A stretch of 64,000 nucleotides of DNA from Heterostelium album PN500 (Eukaryota; Evosea; Eumycetozoa; Acytosteliales; Acytosteliaceae), in NCBI RefSeq assembly GCF_000004825.1, contig NW_008805072.1, positions 1,060,435 to 1,124,434 on the forward strand. Direction: 5' to 3'. The notes under the pieces are model-generated. The model was not told the origin of the DNA. It saw only the letters and a program-made list of their open reading frames with translations, and did no database searches. A program made the position numbers and the translations under genes. Numbering within the stretch: position 1 is the first letter of the stretch; each line of letters starts with the position of its first letter. Shown here one piece after another: positions 1 through 12,432 of this stretch.

Positions 1-627
1 CCTTACGGTGCAGTCGGACATGGTGGACATTATCACTCGCAATCGCCAGAGTCATACTTTGCTCATACACCAGGTTTGAAGGTAGTCATGCCAAACACAC
101 CGGTCGAAGCAAAGGGACTGCTGTTGGCATCGATTCGTGACAAGAATCCAGTTGTATTTTTCGAACCAAAATTATTGTACAGATCGGCAGTCGAAGAGGT
201 GCCAATCGGTGACTACGAGATTCCACTTGGAAAGGCACGTGTCGTCCAAGAGGGTTCCGACATCACCATCGTCGGTTGGGGTTCACAAATGAGAGTGTTG
301 AATCAAGCCGTACACATGGCAAAGGAGAAACTTGGTATTTCATGCGAACTGATCGATCTTCGTACCATTTTGCCATGGGATGTCGAAGCGGTCGAGGCAA
401 GCGTCAAGAAGACCGGAAGACTGATTATCAGTCACGAAGCACCAAAGACTGGTGGTTGGGCTGCTGAAATCTCATCGACCATTCAAGAGCGTTGTTTCCT
501 CCACTTGGAAGCACCAATTCAGAGAATCTGTGGTTACGACACTCCATTCCCATTGATCTTTGAGAGATTCTACGTACCAGATCATTTGAAGAATTTCGAA
601 GCAATCAAGAAATCTGTTAAATATTAA
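1..627 (+). CDS. bkdB: Branched-chain 2-oxoacid dehydrogenase E1 beta subunit, 3' part
   Basis: The reading frame is open from base 1 and ends at TAA 625-627, giving the last 208 residues. The first residues read [12 protein letters not shown] and then [10 protein letters not shown], the conserved centre of the E1-beta subunit of mitochondrial branched-chain 2-oxoacid dehydrogenase. This heterotetrameric E1 decarboxylates the keto acids of Leu, Ile and Val. The transketolase C-terminal domain follows, with [10 protein letters not shown], a CELIDLRTI strand and [14 protein letters not shown]. The end ([18 protein letters not shown]) is typical of the family, so the C-terminus is complete and the N-terminal half lies outside the window. 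The closest alternative, pyruvate dehydrogenase E1-beta, fits the [11 protein letters not shown] segment less well. No intron is seen in this part. Confidence 0.95.
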   Translation, partial: PYGAVGHGGHYHSQSPESYFAHTPGLKVVMPNTPVEAKGLLLASIRDKNPVVFFEPKLLYRSAVEEVPIGDYEIPLGKARVVQEGSDITIVGWGSQMRVLNQAVHMAKEKLGISCELIDLRTILPWDVEAVEASVKKTGRLIISHEAPKTGGWAAEISSTIQERCFLHLEAPIQRICGYDTPFPLIFERFYVPDHLKNFEAIKKSVKY

Positions 628-754
628 ACATTAGAAAAACTAACAGAAACAACAAAAAAAAAAACAAAACATAATAATAACCAACTGGAAATAATTAATT
701 TAATTAAAACTTATTTTAAAAACTTTTTTGATAATTATTTTGTTATTTATTTTA

Positions 755-940
755 TTATTGTTGGATATTTGATGGTATTAAATGAGGTGGTGTTGGTAAT
801 TGTTGGTTCATCATATGGTTTTGATGTTGTAACATATATTGTTGATATTGTTGGTGATGATGTTGTTGTTGTAATAATAATTGTTGATTGTGTTGAAGAA
901 TTGATTGTTGAGTTGGGTATGTATGATATTGATATGTAGG

Positions 941-978
<38 letters not shown>

Positions 979-2487
979 GAAATTGATTGGACATTGATTG
1001 GATATATCTATTTGAAGATAGTTCAATGGTATTTGGTATGTCAATGGTACTGTTGTTATCTGGGGAGCCATAGTTTAAGTCTTTGGATGGATCTGATATA
1101 TTATTTATAGGTAGACCATATGACAGTTTTGGAAGTGGATTAAACTCTTTTGATTTATAGATAGGAAATTGAATATGAAAATTTGAGTTCATCTCCATTT
1201 CCGGTGTTTCGATGATGGATTCGGAGCTACTCATACTCAATTGTATGGTTGATTGTGAATTGTTTGTCATCTTTTCTAGAAAATTGGAAAATATTTGTCT
1301 CCTATCAGGGGTAATATTATTACTATTGATAATACTGTTTTTCTGATCTTTACTATTGGTATAAAGGTTTTTAATACTAAAATTATTTACAATTGTGTTT
1401 GTGTTTGTGTTTATATTTGTTGTTATTTTTGAAGATGGTGTTTGTGTTTGAGTTGGACTTGGTGGTAATGAATTAGGAGAAGACATTGGTGACTATTTTA
1501 TTTTTTATGTTAAATAAATATTTTAAAAGAATTAATAATTTAATTTAAAATGATTTAAATATATAAATAATTATTACCGAATAGTTATCTATTTCTTCAT
1601 CATCTTCATCATCTAGAGAGAATTTCTTCTTTTTCTTTAATAGTCCTCCTTTGTGCTTCTTATATAAACCATTCATGTTTGGAGAAACCCCATTTTCTCT
1701 TTTCACAGAATGATGTTTATATTCTATATTTGATAGATTTACCTTCTATTTTAAAATAGAAATAATTAAAATTAAGTAGTTTATATTTAAAATATATATA
1801 TTAATATATTTACTTTGTTTACTTGTATAAATGTTGTTGATTTAGAAGTGTTGTCATTGTTATTATTATGTTTGTTGGTATTGTTGGATTGAAAACTAGG
1901 AGGTGACTCATTATGAAATTTAAGAGGTTGTGGTTTAGAAACTGGATTTTGGGTAACGATATCCTTATGGTCATTGAATGTTTTAATAAATTCTTTTTGT
2001 TTTTTGTTTGTCTCATTGATTTGTTTAAGATAAGCTACTTCATTTCTAGTCTCTTTATTTGAATTGCAAACAAACTTTGGTGAAAACACTTCCCACCATT
2101 GAAGTAGGTTCATCGATGGATCTACACCTCCATAAAAGTTGGCTGATATTTTGAAAAATTGTCCTACCACTGGATAATATGTCATAAGATAATGAAGTAT
2201 ATATATATTTAATCTTAAACATTCAATTAAATCAATATATAAATAAAATAACTTAAAGGAAAAATGAAATCTTACGAATATTGAGATTTATCATTGTTGT
2301 TCAATGATATATAAGGATATACTATTGGATCGGCCAATTGATATTGATATAAATATGGAATGTTCCAGTTCTGAGGTGTTGGTGGTTTATCATAAGGATT
2401 TGACTGATTGTTGTTGTTTGGTGTATGATATTGGTTTGAGAACTGATCTTGATTGGATGTAATTTTTTGATTCTGAGTCATTGTCAT
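755..2487 (-). CDS. Asn/Gln-rich protein of unknown function (four exons)
   Basis: I place exons at 2487-2276, 2213-1814, 1745-1578 and 1492-755. All introns are GT...AG and all phases agree, giving about 505 residues. The first intron uses the acceptor TTTAAG at 2214; the alternative TCCAG at 2170 breaks the frame. Exon 2 carries the only well-structured segment, VGQFFKISANFYGG followed by NLLQWWEVFSPKFVCN, rich in aromatics. Exon 3 is basic then acidic (KKKKKF, DDEDDEEID), like a nuclear localisation region. Exon 4 is Ser/Thr/Asn-rich, with a 12-residue Gln run and a Gln/His tail. The composition suggests a nuclear regulator, but I recognise no family. It converges on the E1-beta gene, with about 130 bp between the stop codons. 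Confidence 0.6.
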
Positions 2488-4077
2488 ATCATACTAATAA
2501 AATGAAAAAAAAACCAACACAAAAGACATATATAAAAAAAGAAAATTTTATATGATATAAATCTAGAATAACTTATTATTATTATTAAATTATTCCGTAG
2601 TAATAAATATTGAATGGTTTTTAAAATCAAGAGTACATCACAACAGCGTATTTGATCAATATCTATTAGTTTTATTTATTTTTCAATGTGGTGGGTATCC
2701 AAGAGCCAATTTCAATATGAACAATATTGTTTTTTTTTTTTTTTCGAAATATATATTTTAGTGATTCTATTAATGATTAATAGAACTAAAAAGGGTTTTA
2801 CCATATAAAGTAAAAAAAAATAAAAATCCCAAACAACCTGCCAAAAAAAAAATGAGGTTTATCCAAACCACACATCAAAAATGATGTTAGAGTCCATTTT
2901 TTTTACTTTTTTTGGTAAAAAAATGTTTTATAGTAAAATCTCTCTTGATCAGAATTAACAAACTTCTTTTTTGATCAAACTATTTGGTGTTCTATTTTAG
3001 AGACCTAATAAGACGAAAAATAAAAATAAAAAAGATTTTTAATTTTGATTTGCGTAATAATATAGAATAAAATTATTTGTTTGTTTTTGGTGAACTGTTT
3101 TTTATTACAATATTAATTGGTACCTCAAAATAGTTCTCCTTTATCGTTTTCTTTGTTTTGTTAGAGGAATGATAAAGATTTTTTTTTTCTATCATTTGGT
3201 ATATTAATTACTTTTTGAAAAACTATCAAAATTTTTTATTAAATGGTATTTTGTTAAAAATTTAATATAAATCAAATAAGATAAGTGATGTTAATTTTAG
3301 AGAATTGTTTCTCACCTAAAATTCTCACTTGTAAAACTGGAATTTCAATGCTGCTTGAATTGAACAACAAATGTTTCAACTGAATAGCGCTCAAATTGAA
3401 ACCATTTTCTAAATTGTATTTTTAAGGTTTGATCCGTTTAAAACATTAGAAATCCCGTTAAAAAAAATTATAAATGAATCAAATACATCCACAAGAAACA
3501 GTTAATACCGCCAAAAACATGGTTATAAATGTAATGTATGAATGAGATAGGAGCTGAAACTAGACCGTTAGTGGAATAATAGTATGGATTGAATAAAACT
3601 AAAATTAATTTGATACAAAATAACCAATTTACATAGATGAAAAATGTCTTTTCGTAAAGAGGTAAAAACAATGATGTTTATGGGCGTTTTATGGGTATTT
3701 GATTATGAGAATTAAATTGTTTGTAAGCAACAAACACAATGGATGTTTAGTGGTGTTTGTAAATGAATTGTTTTATTGAGTTTAGCCCAAACTTTGTATT
3801 TGTTTAAGACAATCAAAGCAAAAACAAGATATTGGTTCATTGCAGCAAAAAAGAGAAAAAACACTCCTAATGGTCAGTGTCACATCGATCTAAAGTTTAA
3901 GATTCATAGGCGGCTGTGGTTTATGAATTGTAGGTTGTTGGGAGGGCACCTGAGGTGCTTTTCGAGAGCGAATTTTAAGTAGAATGCAAAGATTGAGTGC
4001 TATAGGGGATGGTAATGATATTTAATAGAACACTGGAGTGTGGGGATGTCAATCAAAATAAAATTACATTAGAGAGA

Positions 4078-4141
4078 GTGTGAGTGTGTTTTTGAATGTG
4101 TGTGGGTGTGGGGTTTGTTTCAAATGATTGTGTGTGAGTGA
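4078..4141 (+). promoter_or_regulatory. G/T-rich block, G-box-like
   Basis: The strand is almost pure G and T with TGTGTGGG and GTGTGGGGTTTG at 4106-4117, in an A/T-dominated spacer. Dictyostelium G-boxes, bound by the zinc-finger factor GBF in multicellular development, are G/T-rich elements of this kind. It lies about 640 bp upstream of the next gene's start. The link to GBF is inference from composition. Confidence 0.35.
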
Positions 4142-4730
4142 TCGACTGAACACCACAAAATCAGCTGATGAAACAAAATAAAAAAATTTGAAAAAGAATT
4201 TAAAATTTTTTTACCTCTTTTGATTAAAAAAAACTATGTTTACTGATCACCAAATGAATCCACCGATTTATAGAGAAAAATCATAATTCATTGATGATAA
4301 TCTCATGATATGAGATCACAAGTTGGGTGGGAGCAATCAATTTACAAATGATTTTGAGGACAACAGCCCAATATTTGGAATCTAACCAACAATTGATGGC
4401 AGTTTAACTCAAATTTAAATAACTATTTAACCGTTGTTTTTGTCGTGTTTCCTGAAAGTAGTATTTCGCTTGCTATTGTTTGTTTATTTATTTATTGACC
4501 AACATCATCAATCACATTATAATTCCTAACAAATTATTTCCAAACTTATTTCTATTAAAATACAACAAATAATAGTTAACTAACTATCATATACATCTGT
4601 TAAAATATAAATAAATTTTATATACAAAAAACTTTTAAAGTTTTCAAATTATTTAAACAAATAAAAAAAGTAATCAAATCTAAATAGATTTATTTCAAAA
4701 ATGTTTTAATATTAACATATCTCATTTCTT

Positions 4731-4755
4731 CTGCTTCTTCTTCTTCTTCTTCTTA
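4731..4755 (+). repeat. (TTC)n microsatellite
   Basis: An uninterrupted CTT/TTC run lies just before the start codon region of the next gene. It is probably leader sequence. It could also be the pyrimidine tract of an unseen upstream intron, because TTTAAAG precedes the ATG at 4778. Confidence 0.6.
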
Positions 4756-4777
4756 TTTCATGTTATTTTCTTTAAAG

Positions 4778-5389
4778 ATGAATAAATTAACCATTAGTTT
4801 TATGGTAAATGAAGATAACATATCACCCTCGCTTTCAAACTCAACATTTGTCTCCAAGAGCAAAAAGTCTGTTGATTCACATCAATCATCATATAAAAGA
4901 TCTCCCACTATGGTGAGTTCTTTATATACTGGTAATGCACCTCCACCAATCAAACTTACAACCAACGACAAACAAACAACTATACACTCCAACTCTTCTA
5001 CTTCTTCTTCCAGTGGAAGCAGTAGTTCATCAGCATCAGCATCATATAAAACAAACACCAACAAATATTATGAATACCAGAGATATAGCCAATACCAGAG
5101 AATGTACCAGCAACCTGCACAACAACAACAACCTTTATCACCTAAATCTCAATCACCACGTTCACCACGCTCACCACCATCACAAATTTCAACACAACAA
5201 CAACTTAATCATCACCCATCTTCCTATCATCCTTATTCCAAATTCAATAGTCAATACCCTGTATACAGTTCAATGGAACAACACTATCAACACCAACAAC
5301 AACTTTATAATCAATATTCTGGTATTGTGCCACCAACCTCACACCCATATCAACATCAATATGATAATTATTATGGTTACATTTATTAA
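4778..5389 (+). CDS. Ser/Gln/Pro/Tyr-rich protein of unknown function
   Basis: Single open frame of about 203 residues. I chose ATG 4778 (context TAAAGATG, A at -3) over the in-frame ATG 4760 (context TTTCATG), which lacks the A-rich leader typical of dictyostelid starts. The N-terminal third is Ser/Lys-rich with a poly-Ser stretch. The middle has SP repeats (LSPKSQSPRSPRSPP) that look like proline-directed phosphorylation sites. The last 60 residues alternate His, Gln and Tyr and end DNYYGYIY. No folded domain is visible and it looks wholly disordered. It may be a regulator or RNA-associated protein, but that is only a guess from composition. Confidence 0.55.
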   Translation: MNKLTISFMVNEDNISPSLSNSTFVSKSKKSVDSHQSSYKRSPTMVSSLYTGNAPPPIKLTTNDKQTTIHSNSSTSSSSGSSSSSASASYKTNTNKYYEYQRYSQYQRMYQQPAQQQQPLSPKSQSPRSPRSPPSQISTQQQLNHHPSSYHPYSKFNSQYPVYSSMEQHYQHQQQLYNQYSGIVPPTSHPYQHQYDNYYGYIY

Positions 5390-6613
5390 TTAAAAATCAA
5401 ATATTATAAAAAACTTTTAAACTTTGTTTAAAAGAATGTAAATAAAAAACCTTTATAAAATCAAATATAACAAAAAATAACTATTCTTTTTTTTTTTTAT
5501 TATTTACTTTTTTTTTTTTTATAAACTTTTCTTTTTTTTTTTTTTTTTTTTTGATCATTTTTTTTTCAATCCTGATTTGGTTTTTTTTTTTTTAATTTTG
5601 GTGAAGGTCACGACTTTTCATTCTTTGATCCACTGGTTTCACCAAATTTTGCAAACAACCCGATCAAAAAAAAAAATTACATTTTTGGAGGATGTTTTAT
5701 GGACAGTCCATCAAAATTTAGAATAAAAATAAACAAATAAATTAATTTTATATCAAATTAATGAATTGGAGCAAAATAAACCTCACCCACACACAAAAAA
5801 AAAAAAAACCACACAATCATTTTAAATCGTTGTTGAGCCACATTGGGTTTTTTTATGAAATGATATCATTGTGGTATTTTTTATCGGTAGAATGTGTGGG
5901 GTGGTGCCAAGGGGTGTGGGGTTAGAGTGTGATTGATCTATGAGTGGTGTGGTTGGTTTTTTGCTTTTTGTATATTATTGGTAATGTTTCAAATGCAGCT
6001 GTCTCTTAGCAACCCGTTAATTGTCTAGATTCTAAGTATGATTCAAAGAGTTATCGCACACCACACTCAAAAACCCAATCATTAGGTTGGTGTCAACCAA
6101 AAACCAAATAATCATTTTGAATTTACTTTCTGATCAAACAACAACAAAACAACAACACAACAAAGACAGATTTCACTCTCTCTAGCTATGTAGTAGATCT
6201 ATACAGCTACAGCTCCTCTCACTCACTACAATTTAACTATCTAGCCTCCACTATTCAACTTGAAAAGACTAAAACCTACACCACCAACCAAAACATCAAC
6301 AAAATAAATTCAGCCAAACAATATTCTCTATCTTTAATTGTTTTTCTTATATCATTTGTTAGCTAAAACACCTATTTAATTTAAATTCACTAAAATCAAT
6401 CAATCAATCAATAATCAAACTATCCACCAACCATTTTAAACCAAACTTTATAAAACTGTTTTAGATCAAAATATTCTAATCATAAATCAACTATCTATTA
6501 TTATATCTCTATTCCATTTATTTCTATCTTTTATTTATTTATTTATATACACTCTTGTTATAATCTTTAAATTTATTTTTTTAATTATATAATTAAAAAA
6601 ATAAAATGTTAAA
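5390..6613 (+). promoter_or_regulatory. Upstream region and leader of the Myb/SANT-like gene
   Basis: No coding exon is seen. It contains T-tracts (5480-5595) and a G/T-rich block at 5892-5958 (TGTGGGGTGG, GGGGTGTGGGGTTAG, GGTGTGGTTGG) that resembles developmental G-boxes. From about 6120 to 6600 follows a long C/A-rich then A/T-rich stretch that looks like an untranslated leader. The size and G/T block suggest a regulated, possibly developmental, promoter; this is inference. Confidence 0.4.
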
Positions 6614-8140
6614 ATGTTATCAATAGAATCTGACCGTATGAAGATTCGTGAATTGCTTTGCAGTCAAAGCAAAGATGATGATATAGAAGTTTCTAAATAT
6701 TCCAACAACAACAACAACAACAATGTTTCACATTTTAATACCATAAAAATACCACTTAACAAATCAACATCATCAATGAGTGATCTTATCGATGTATCTC
6801 TAAACCATTCCATTGCATATAAATCAAATTCTTCACCAATCCAACATACAAACTCTAGTTCACCACAACATTCACATCCAAATTCACCAACACAATCAAG
6901 AAAATTCTATCACCATGATGACTCTGATTTCACTATTTTGGCAAATAACTTTTTTAATAATCCAACATTAAATAAGAGTAGTAGCAGTCTGGAGCTATTA
7001 CCCATCCCGCCACCATCTTCAACAACATCTTCTTCTTTTTCTTCTTCTAACAATAAACCACATTCACCATTAATAGCTCAACAGCCAAACAACAATTCCA
7101 TATCTTTACCTTCTACTCCACTAAAACAACAACCAATATCCTTAACATCTTCTGGAAATAGTATCAATAACAATAACAACAACAACAACAATAATAATAA
7201 TAAATTAAATAAGCATCAAATGATAATGAGACTTACCTCTACATCATCTCCAATTGAAACCTTGGTACATAGCATCAGGGAATCCAGTTCCAGTGAATAC
7301 GATCAAGACTCTGATGACGAGCAAACCCTCCACTACAAATCCATTTCCAACCAAGCACTCTTGAAATACAATGAAATCCCAGTGACTTCTCGTAAGCTTT
7401 GGTCTCAGGAGGAATGTTGTCATCTTCTAGAGCTTGTACTTCAGCTGGATCCACAATCTTTTAAATCAAAAGAATCTGAAAATCGATGGCGAATCATTGC
7501 TAACGAGCTAGGACGTACTGTCACATCTACAAGAAAGAAATACATGAGACTCATGAATAAATGGACATCTAGTTCCTCCACTTCTTCTTCGTCTTCTTCG
7601 TCTTCGTCGTCCAGTTCCTCGTCAAACGCCAACGCCAACCATTCATCGCCAAACACTCACTCTATCAATCAGAGTCCAGAGAAAACAATTTTAACGTCTT
7701 CACCAACCATGGATGAAAAAAAAATGCGAAGAGACTACGATTCCTATTCTCATCAACTTCAACACCAACCATACCCATCTCATTCACCAATGAGGAGAGA
7801 ATCGAAAATCGAGATCATCAGAGGTAACCCATCGCCAGTTGTTTCGAACAACCAGTATGACCCTTCCTCGAGATCACCACTTGCAACATTTACTCCAATT
7901 TCACCTTCAACCACAGTAACATCACCTTCGTACCAATCATCCCTTTCCATGGTACCATCAACACCCATATCCAACAGAATTGATTCCACATTTTTAAACC
8001 ACTCATTTTCCAGACAACAACAAATACATTCACTAAATTCCAATGCTTACAATTTTGGATATAGATCTTCATCCAACGAAACAAACAATTCCGATGATTT
8101 CATATATAAACAACCAAAAAAAGAAATAATCCCTAGATAA
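6614..8140 (+). CDS. Myb/SANT-like DNA-binding regulator
   Basis: Single exon, 508 residues. Most of it is low complexity: Asn runs (residues 32-38 and 188-198), Ser-rich stretches and a 20-residue poly-Ser run right after the domain. The folded part is about residues 255-315. It has W (RKLWSQEECCHLLELV), W (NRWRIIANELGRT) and then TRKKYMRLMNKW, which is the spacing of a single Myb/SANT-like (trihelix-type) repeat with a third aromatic position. Such proteins bind DNA in the nucleus. The acidic patch before it (YDQDSDDEQ) and the Ser/Pro-rich tail could be activation or phosphorylation regions. One repeat only, so it is not a classical R2R3 Myb. Confidence 0.75.
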   Translation: MLSIESDRMKIRELLCSQSKDDDIEVSKYSNNNNNNNVSHFNTIKIPLNKSTSSMSDLIDVSLNHSIAYKSNSSPIQHTNSSSPQHSHPNSPTQSRKFYHHDDSDFTILANNFFNNPTLNKSSSSLELLPIPPPSSTTSSSFSSSNNKPHSPLIAQQPNNNSISLPSTPLKQQPISLTSSGNSINNNNNNNNNNNNKLNKHQMIMRLTSTSSPIETLVHSIRESSSSEYDQDSDDEQTLHYKSISNQALLKYNEIPVTSRKLWSQEECCHLLELVLQLDPQSFKSKESENRWRIIANELGRTVTSTRKKYMRLMNKWTSSSSTSSSSSSSSSSSSSSNANANHSSPNTHSINQSPEKTILTSSPTMDEKKMRRDYDSYSHQLQHQPYPSHSPMRRESKIEIIRGNPSPVVSNNQYDPSSRSPLATFTPISPSTTVTSPSYQSSLSMVPSTPISNRIDSTFLNHSFSRQQQIHSLNSNAYNFGYRSSSNETNNSDDFIYKQPKKEIIPR

Positions 8141-8399
8141 TCCATAGAATCAAACTCTCAAAACTCCAAATTGAGTCTAAACAATTAAAAACACCAAAAC
8201 AAAATAAATTGATTTATATAAAATCAAAAAATACTTTTAAATTATTATAACTTTATCTGAATGAATAAATTATTACTTTTTTTTGTTTTATTTATTATAA
8301 TTATCTAAATATAATGATAAAATAAGAATTTACATTAAAATAAAATATTAATAACAAAATTTCTTTATTTTTGGATTTCAAATTTCTAATAATCCCAAT

Positions 8400-10220
8400 T
8401 TATCTAACGGGATTATCGTAACCCATGGAATCCCAGAAATCACACTTTTGGCTGAGCAAACCACTTTCGACGTATGGAGTTGGAGCTTGGAAAATCAAAG
8501 TTTGGTCACCTGTTTCGTTGAATGTTGGCCATTGAGTTGGAACTGGTAAACCAATATTTGGATTTCCATTGACTACAAAGTTCATCCAATAGTTGTTCAT
8601 AGCATAGGCAAGTGTTTGTTCATCTGGAGTAAAAGTGTATCCACCGAGACTGGCGCTATTAAAGACAAATGGAAGTTCAGATCCATGACATACATGACCA
8701 ACACAGTTAGGATATAATGGACCCCATGCATCAAATGACAATACATGTTGGAATTGATAGGTGTAAATTGTTTCAGATCTACTCAAGTATCTTGTCATAT
8801 TTCTGTTTGGACAAACAAAGATATAATCAGTTCCAATAACTGATAAAACTGGACGATTATCTCCACTATTAATAAAAAATAATTAATATTTCATCGATAC
8901 TAATAATTTTATAGTATTATAATTACCTAATTGGTGGATATTGAGCAATTACTTGTTTGGCATCATCGAGATTCAAGAATAATCCATCCATACCTATTTC
9001 ATATTCAAACTTGGAGATACTCTTGTTGGCAGCTTGGTAAATGAAGAGAAGTGCTTCTTCCATACATGTTCCTACTATCATTGGGATTTCATAGAATTTA
9101 CCTTGTTTGATGAGATTGATTGGTTGGTCGAAAATCTCGGTACCATCAACGGTTGGTGTCCATGGCAAGAACAAGGCCAATGGGATCAATATATCGATTT
9201 CGTTTTGTGCTTTGATTTGACCTTGAATGATTTCCTCTGGTGTCAATTGGTAGAGACAACTGGCATCGGCAGTTGGACAACCTACTGCTTTGGCAAAGTT
9301 CATACTGTTCTTGGTCTCAATTTCTCTGGTCTTCAAATCAAGAAGGTATGGATTGGATTCAGAGATGGCTTGGTGGAACAATCCGAAAGACAATGGCGAA
9401 GTAATATGGGCAGCAATACTGGTGGCACCAGCAGATTGACCACAGAGAGTGACACGAGTACGGTCACCACCAAAGTAGGCAATGTTGTTTTGAATCCACA
9501 TGAGAGCTTGACGTTGGTCGAGGAATCCATAGTTTCCACTGAATTCATCGGTAATGAGGAAACCTAAAACACCGAGACGATAGTTGATTGTGACAACAAT
9601 AGCATCGGAGCTATTTACCATTGTTCTTGCATTGTACAAAACAGTGGCAGCAGCACCTTGTTCGAAACGACCACCTGGTAAGAAAGCCATAACTGGACGA
9701 GTGGCATCGTTTGGACCCAATGGCAAAGCACTAATTGGTACAAAGACATTTAAATATAAACAATTTTCACTGGTATTGGTTGGACAAGTACCTGGTGGTA
9801 ATTCACAGTTTTGTGGACATCCAAACTTTATATAAAAAAAAAATTAGAACATTTAATAAATAAAAAAGTGTTTTGTCAATTCTTACTTGTGGGTATCTAG
9901 CATCTAAAACTTTTGGTTGCCATGATTCGGGATCGGTTGGTGGTTGCCAACGGGCTGGACCTACTGGTGGAGCAGCAAATGGAATCTGAAAAAAAAAAAA
10001 AAACAAAGATTAGAAATATTTCTTAAAGATTTAATTTTTTTCGATTTAAACTTACACCATAGAATACAGCATAGTCATCATATCTAAGACCTTGAATTAA
10101 ACCTCCTGTAGTCTGTGCTTGTACAGTATCATCAAGATCTGAAACACTCATAAAATCGAATGCATTGGTGTATTGTAGCAAACCTACAATGATAAATAAT
10201 ATACAAATAGAATTATTCAT
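8400..10220 (-). CDS. Secreted cholinesterase-family carboxylesterase
   Basis: Exons 10220-10056, 9985-9887, 9825-8927 and 8865-8400; all phases agree, giving 542 residues. It opens with a signal peptide (LFIIVGLLQYTNA). Family landmarks follow in order: GIPFAAPPVGPARW, the Cys loop and ENCLYLNVFVP, the oxyanion segment FLPGGRFEQG, and the nucleophile elbow GQSAGATS with Ser near residue 219. Next come an acidic residue in GTCMEEALLF and the catalytic His in HVCHGSELPF. The triad therefore looks complete and the enzyme should hydrolyse esters in the secretory path or outside the cell. The FLPGGRFEQG form resembles Dictyostelium crystal protein and D2 esterases, rather than true acetylcholinesterase. 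It is divergent from the sphingosine-phosphate lyase gene. Confidence 0.93.
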
Positions 10221-10684
10221 TTTGTGGTTCTACTAAAAAAAATTCTAAAATGATGAAATTTTGGATCAATTAGCACAATTAATAAAGGATCACTCAAAAT
10301 GAACAAGATATTTTAGGATGAAAAAGTAAATCAAAAAAAACAAAAAAATTGCAATTGAGCCGAAATTTTGATTACTTTTTTTTTCTGTTCTTTGATGTAT
10401 CAAAATTTACAAAAATATCTAGATATTTGGAATAAAATTGAGCACTTTTATAAAATCAATCTTTAATTTAAAAAAAATAAAATATTTTTTATTAAATTTT
10501 CAAAGGAGAATCAATGTATCATGATATACATAAAAAAAATCCTTTCGGGAAGATTCTTCTTATGAAAAATATCAAACTACTTTTATTCGCAATAAAAAAA
10601 AAAAAACTTTGGACCAAAGTATCATAAGATTGCATCTTTCAATTTATTCTATTTAATTTGTGAATACAAAATACAATTAACAAG
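10221..10684. promoter_or_regulatory. Bidirectional promoter region
   Basis: 464 bp of A/T-rich DNA between the divergent starts of the esterase (minus) and the lyase (plus). It has A- and T-tracts but no open frame. I see no specific operator. Confidence 0.4.
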
Positions 10685-12432
10685 ATGAATAATCATAACG
10701 GTGAACATATTTTAGAGTTTATTAAATCAATTGATAAATATGTAGTAAATCATTCAAGAACAAGATTAGTTGAACATATAGTTGTGTTGATTGCACTGGG
10801 ATACTCTTTGAAACAGATCTCCAAGTATGAATTGAAAGATATAAAGTCATTGGTTTGGAAATGGTCAAAGTGGTTGGCACCTTCTTTCCACCAAAAGATT
10901 AAAGACGACATTGAAAATCAAGTGAACCAAGTAATTACAGAATCGTTTCCACCCATCGAAGGTCTACCACTCCAATTGGAACTTCCCAACGAAGGATTAT
11001 CAGATGATGAAATCCTTAGAAGACTTGGATTATTACAAAAATCAGATGTTGATACAAGTAAATATAATCTATTAGCGTACGCTAATTTGGAGAATTCAAA
11101 ATAGCTTGTTAACAACTATTTATTTTATTTTTTTTAGAACAAGGAAAACTATTTGCATATGTTTATCCAACATTGGAAAGACAAGAGAAAATCATTGTCG
11201 AAGCACAGAATATGTTTGTCCATTTGAATGCTTTGAATCCAACTGCTTTTCAAAGTTTGAGAAGAATGGAGGTTGAAGTGGTGCAGATGATTATCAATTT
11301 GTTGAATGGTGGTGAATCGGCAAGAGGAACTATGACCAGCGGTGGAACGGAGAGTTTGTTGATGGCTATTAAGACCTATCGTGATAGAGCGTTCGATCTC
11401 TACAATATAACGGAGCCAGAGGTTGTCTTGCCTATTACTGCACATCCTGCTCTGGAAAAAGCAGGTCGATACTTCCAAGTCAAGTTGAGATATGTTCCGT
11501 TGGTGGGCGACTGCCAAGTCGATATGCGTGCATTTGAAAAGACTATCAATAGAAATACTATTTTGTTGGTTGGATCGGCACCGCAATACCCACATGGTTT
11601 GATGGATCCCATTCAGGAAATGGGTCGACTCGCATTGAAATACAAACTTCCATTGCATGTCGACAGTTGTTTCGGTGGATTGTTCTTGCCTTTCATGGAG
11701 AAGCTAGGATTTGAAGTTCCGCCTTTCGACTTTAGAGTGCCAGGTGTCACTTCAATCTCTGCTGACATTCACAAATTTGGCTACTGCACCAAAGGATCGT
11801 CGGTATTGTCATTCATTAATGACAGCTATCGAATGTATCAATTCATGCCGTATGTTGGATGGCCAGGTGGATTGTTTGTATCGCCATCGATGCTCGGTAC
11901 CCGTGGTGGCGGTCCGATTGCCGCCGCTTGGACATCGCTGGTGGCACACGGTGAAAACAACTACAAAGAGATCACCGCTAGAATTATGGTGACAGCCAGA
12001 GCAATCAGGGAGGGAATCAACTCGATCGATGGATTACGCGTGATTGGTAATCCAGTGATGTGCGCACTCGCTTTCGTCAGTGAGAATCCAGAGGTGAACG
12101 TACATTGCATTGCCGATCTCATGCAATCCAATACCAAACTCGGTTGGAAGTTGGAGCGTACTCACAAGCCGAATGCCGTGCATCTCACTCTCATGCAGAG
12201 CCACGTCGGTAAGCAAGACGAGCTTATCGCAGATCTCCGTCAGTGCTATGAGACCGTCGCTAAAGATCCAAAACAATATATAAACAAAGGATCGGCTGCC
12301 ATGTACAGTGGAATTGCAAATATTCCACTCGATAACATTGCCGATGACTTTTTAAAGTGTTTCTTGGCTAAAACCTATTCAGCGCCATCAAGAACCGCAG
12401 AACAACAACCCAATTTTGCAAAACAAAATTAA
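10685..12432 (+). CDS. sglA: Sphingosine-1-phosphate lyase
   Basis: Exons 10685-11057 and 11138-12432 (donor GTAAATA, acceptor TTTTTTAG), 555 residues. This PLP enzyme of the endoplasmic reticulum cleaves sphingosine 1-phosphate to hexadecenal and phosphoethanolamine. It is the exit step of sphingolipid breakdown. The N-terminus has a hydrophobic segment (HIVVLIALGYSL) where the family has its single membrane anchor. Landmarks: TSGGTESLLMA, PQYPHGLMDP, LHVDSCFGG with the PLP-binding Asp, and SADIHKFGYCTKGSS with the Schiff-base Lys near residue 337. The length agrees with the family. G+C rises sharply through exon 2 compared with exon 1. I am confident of the family; the symbol follows Dictyostelium usage. 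Confidence 0.95.

Larger units (their letters stand above)
2488..4777. other. Gene-poor spacer, 2.3 kb
   Basis: This stretch is A/T-rich with many A and T homopolymers and no convincing coding exon. It holds a less A/T-rich island at about 3860-4020 and a G/T-rich block at 4078-4141, listed separately. Short open frames (for example minus 3468-3671) are hydrophobic and A/T-driven, and I do not believe they are genes. Confidence 0.6.

Noticed and set aside
3776-3982. 68-residue frame over the less A/T-rich island
   Set aside because: No ATG start in the frame and no protein-like pattern; a non-coding RNA explains the composition better.
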